This document shows positions 61,401 through 64,000 of a stretch of 64,000 nt of DNA, piece by piece; position 1 is the stretch's first letter, and each line of letters opens with the position of its first letter. Made by a program: the position numbers and the translations under genes. This DNA is from Amia ocellicauda. Lineage: Eukaryota; Chordata; Actinopteri; Amiiformes; Amiidae. Where the stretch lies: contig NC_089858.1 of the NCBI RefSeq assembly GCF_036373705.1, positions 32,342,749 to 32,406,748 on the forward strand, written 5' to 3'. Under the pieces are notes generated by a model, which was not told where the DNA came from, made no database searches, and saw only the letters and a list, made by a program, of their open reading frames with translations.

Positions 61401-64000
61401 TCATCTCTTCTTGACGAATTTTTTCCTGGCCGCGTTGGGGTTGGTCCGGCGGCGCCCCCCCCCGCTGTGGCCATCGCGCAGGTTGAGCCCCGCCGACCGG
61501 CTATAGATGTCATTCTCGGCGAAAGGGGAGACGCCGGCAACGTAGTCTGGGTCGAACACGTCCGTCTTCTGCCTCGCCTTGCGGGACAGCCGCTGCTGGG
61601 GGAAGTGCTGGTCCTGCACCAGGTGGGGGTTGTTGGCATGTTTGCCTCCTTGTGGCAGGGGCAGGGAGTACTGCAAAAGATGGTAAGGGTGGGTGGGAAG
61701 GAGTCAAACGATGCACCAAACTGCAGAGTTCAGCTCACAACACCCCTTTTTCAAGTCACTATGCTATTCAAAATGAATTAACTTATTATTGCATACAGTA
61801 ATATGGAGGTCCCTCCCTCAGCTTAACAGTTCTAGTTGCAGTAGTTTAGATATTTAAATAATTAAAAGCAATGTGTACCTTGACCCACAGCTCTGCATGT
61901 AGGAAAACCAATATACCAATAATTAAAAAATAAGTAATTGCTCCAGTCTTCAATTTTACTAATTATCCCCCCAAAATATTTTAAATTAAAACCTAGTTTT
62001 GGGGTAGAGCAGAAAACACAGGACACTGCAGAGCTGCCCATCCCTGCTATAGACAAATTAAAGGGGAACACACAGTTTGCAAAAACATTATTTCTCTAAT
62101 GCTGGTGGAAAGGAGAAAATACTCTCTCTGCCTTCGCTGTTTTTCCTGCAGCCGTGGGCAAAGCAAGACATGGAAACTATAATTATTATCAAGGAGAGAG
62201 ACTGTTAAAAGCTAACACTCCGGTTGACTTGGTAATACGTACTCAAATTGACACAAATTGATGACAACACATCCTGAAACCCTAAAAGAGCAAACATGCT
62301 GGCTTTTGACATTTGCCATTATTGTTATGTTTTAAAAGTGATTTATATGATAGAAGCAACCAGGAAGAGTGCTACACAGCTTACATTTACACTAAATGTA
62401 AAGCTAGACTGAGCTGGTGTTAAGATATGTATTTGTCTTAGGAAAAACTGCAGAACAAAATGCATACTTCTACAGAAAACTACCTGATGTACTGCAATCA
62501 TACCCCCATTTTAAGATGCTTTTATTAGAACTTGCATAAAAAAGAGATTTAGAATACTCTTTAATTGTAATAAAAATTAGTTGTTTAGTAATACCAAATG
62601 GGTCATTCCTTAAGGTGGTATCAGTTTATCAGATTGGATCCTCTCAGTGGCATTAATACCCCACCTCCCCTCTCTGGCTCACCTTCAGTCCCTTGGGGTT
62701 CAGCACCTTGGGGTTCTTGGAGAGATGCATCTGCAGACTGCCATCCTCATTGACCGTCACCGCGATCTTCTTCAGGGTCTTATTCCCGCAATGCGGACAG
62801 AACACTTTGGTCATGTTCGTTGTGCTCCTAAAAGGACAACAGCATATTGCCATAGTCCATAGTTAGCAGTAGGTATCACTTTTTCACTACACATTGTAAG
62901 ATGCAAAATGTAGGTAAAAATCAACAACACTGTTTTCCACAATTCCAAACAGTAGAGTAGTTTGCTCAGACACACTCACTTGAAGCAGGCGTGACATCGC
63001 AGGATGTAGTTCCTGGCCTGCTTAATAAGCATCCCATTGACTGAGAGCACGTGGAGCCCGATCTGAATGAGGACATTCTGTTTGAAAAGGAAAAAAGATA
63101 TTGAACACCATAAAATTTCAGGATTTCTTCAGAATTATGTTGTAAAAAACTCATCCTAGATATTGTTGTTTGTTCAAAATAAACAGCCCTAGCAGAGTGT
63201 TACCTGCATGGCAAAGTCTGTGGTCAGGCAGCCCACTTTCACATCTGCCGGAGTCTCGCAGGTCCCCATGTCCACCTGGAGCTGTTTGATGTTGCTGGGA
63301 GTGATCCAGTCTCCGCCACTTTCATCTTCCTCCTCCTCGCTCCCTCCATATGTATCACCCTCCTCCTCCTCCTCTTCCTCACAGTCCCTGGTGGTCTGAG
63401 ACTCCAGCCGGGCTTCCTCGCCAGAGAAGACTTTCTCAGTGCCTGCCTTGGAGCCGTCCACGACTGAAACAGCCTCGGTGCCCTGCAGAGAGACGAACAA
63501 GTCTCTCAATACCAGAGGCAAAGTGAGCCGAAAACTGAAAACCATTCAAACTGTAACCAAAAAACTGTACAAAACAAAAGTGTTAAGTTCTTTACCAGCA
63601 CAACACATTTATTTTATATATATGAGGACACTATCGATAATTTAAAATAAACATGCAAGTAAGGAAGTGCAATTTCAGTGCATAACTATATTTCAAACAT
63701 CTATTTTTTGGCATCCACTTAAATTTGAGTCATACTGGCTTCTTTTTCCTATAAAAAAGCGCACGCACACACACACACACACACAAAGAAGAAGCAATGT
63801 TTGCTGACCTCTCACATGCTGCAAGGATATAAAAGCTTTGGCTTTGTGCAGTGCACAGGGTAGGAGATACTGGTGTTATGCCACTACTCACCAGTAACTC
63901 CAGCAGCTCGGCCTCAATGCTGGGCAGCGGGTTTCTCCAGAACTGGAAGGTATTGAACTCTGCAGGAGTGGAGCTCTTTGTCCGAGAGGAATTCCCCCGG
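61401..64000 (-). CDS. nob1: RNA-binding protein NOB1, C-terminal part (cut by window edge)
   Basis: NOB1 is the PIN-domain endonuclease that makes the 3' end of 18S rRNA in 40S precursors. Minus-strand exons in the window are 63892-64000 (open at the edge), 63204-63482, 62980-63077, 62683-62827 and 61401-61670. The PIN catalytic domain lies beyond 64000. Visible parts are FQFWRNPLPSIEAELLELL, an acidic Glu-rich stretch, then DWITPSNIKQLQ and VGCLTTDFAMQ. The zinc ribbon is formed by RCHAC (exon 62980) and VFCPHCGNKTLKK (exon 62683). The tail ends RRRTNPNAARKKFVKKR, as in the family. All internal splice phases agree. It faces cog8 tail to tail. Confidence 0.96.
61671..62682 (-). other. nob1 intron before the last exon
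   Basis: About 1 kb of AT-rich intron with a good donor (cttcag before gtgagc on the minus strand) and acceptor. No other feature is seen. Confidence 0.6.

Overview
The window is vertebrate nuclear DNA, almost certainly from a ray-finned fish. The genes have many GT-AG introns, and all of them are orthologues of loci on human chromosome 16q (placement from general knowledge). The spacer DNA is AT-rich and holds at least five Tc1/mariner lineages, L2-type LINE/SINE tails, a tRNA-derived SINE and microsatellites, a mix typical of fish. I cannot name the species. The gene calls were made by assembling exons by eye, checking splice sites and reading phase, and comparing with remembered family features.

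Left third (1-15.5 kb), damaged or reduced genes among mobile DNA. A foldback-type element with a minisatellite core lies at 496-1689. Next is a short coiled-coil gene on the minus strand resembling the N-terminal half of GAS8/DRC4 (1790-3951). Then come an almost intact Tc1 copy (5779-7186), remnants of cyba (p22-phox; three exons, with one base missing in the proline-rich segment), two more Tc1 copies with one obvious coding lesion each (10753-11963 and 12717-14348), and two exons of mvd (14639-14939). The mvd-cyba order and orientation match human, but most exons could not be found, so this looks like a decaying duplicate block or a deletion.

Middle (15.2-44 kb). zdhhc7, a palmitoyltransferase gene, spans a large interval on the plus strand (coding 26364-34860, 302 aa). 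A candidate untranslated first exon or CpG-rich promoter lies near 15250-15441. Its introns hold an internally deleted Tc1 copy, a perfect 36-bp hairpin beside a 5' splice site, a miRNA-like hairpin, and an unexplained coding-like island with frame breaks (26828-27233). The spacer between zdhhc7 and terf2 contains a nested pile of transposons (41208-43320) and a SINE.

Right third (44-64 kb), compact housekeeping genes. The order is terf2 (plus, 587 aa, shelterin), tmed6 (plus, 242 aa, p24 cargo receptor), nip7 (minus, 180 aa, ribosome biogenesis), cog8 (plus, 605 aa, Golgi tethering) and nob1 (minus, C-terminal part only, cut by the window edge; 18S rRNA 3'-end maturation). This matches the human 16q22.1 cluster. 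nip7 and cog8 are head to head across a 0.5-kb shared promoter containing a long inverted repeat. tmed6/nip7 and cog8/nob1 are tail to tail, the second pair around a palindromic poly(A) signal.
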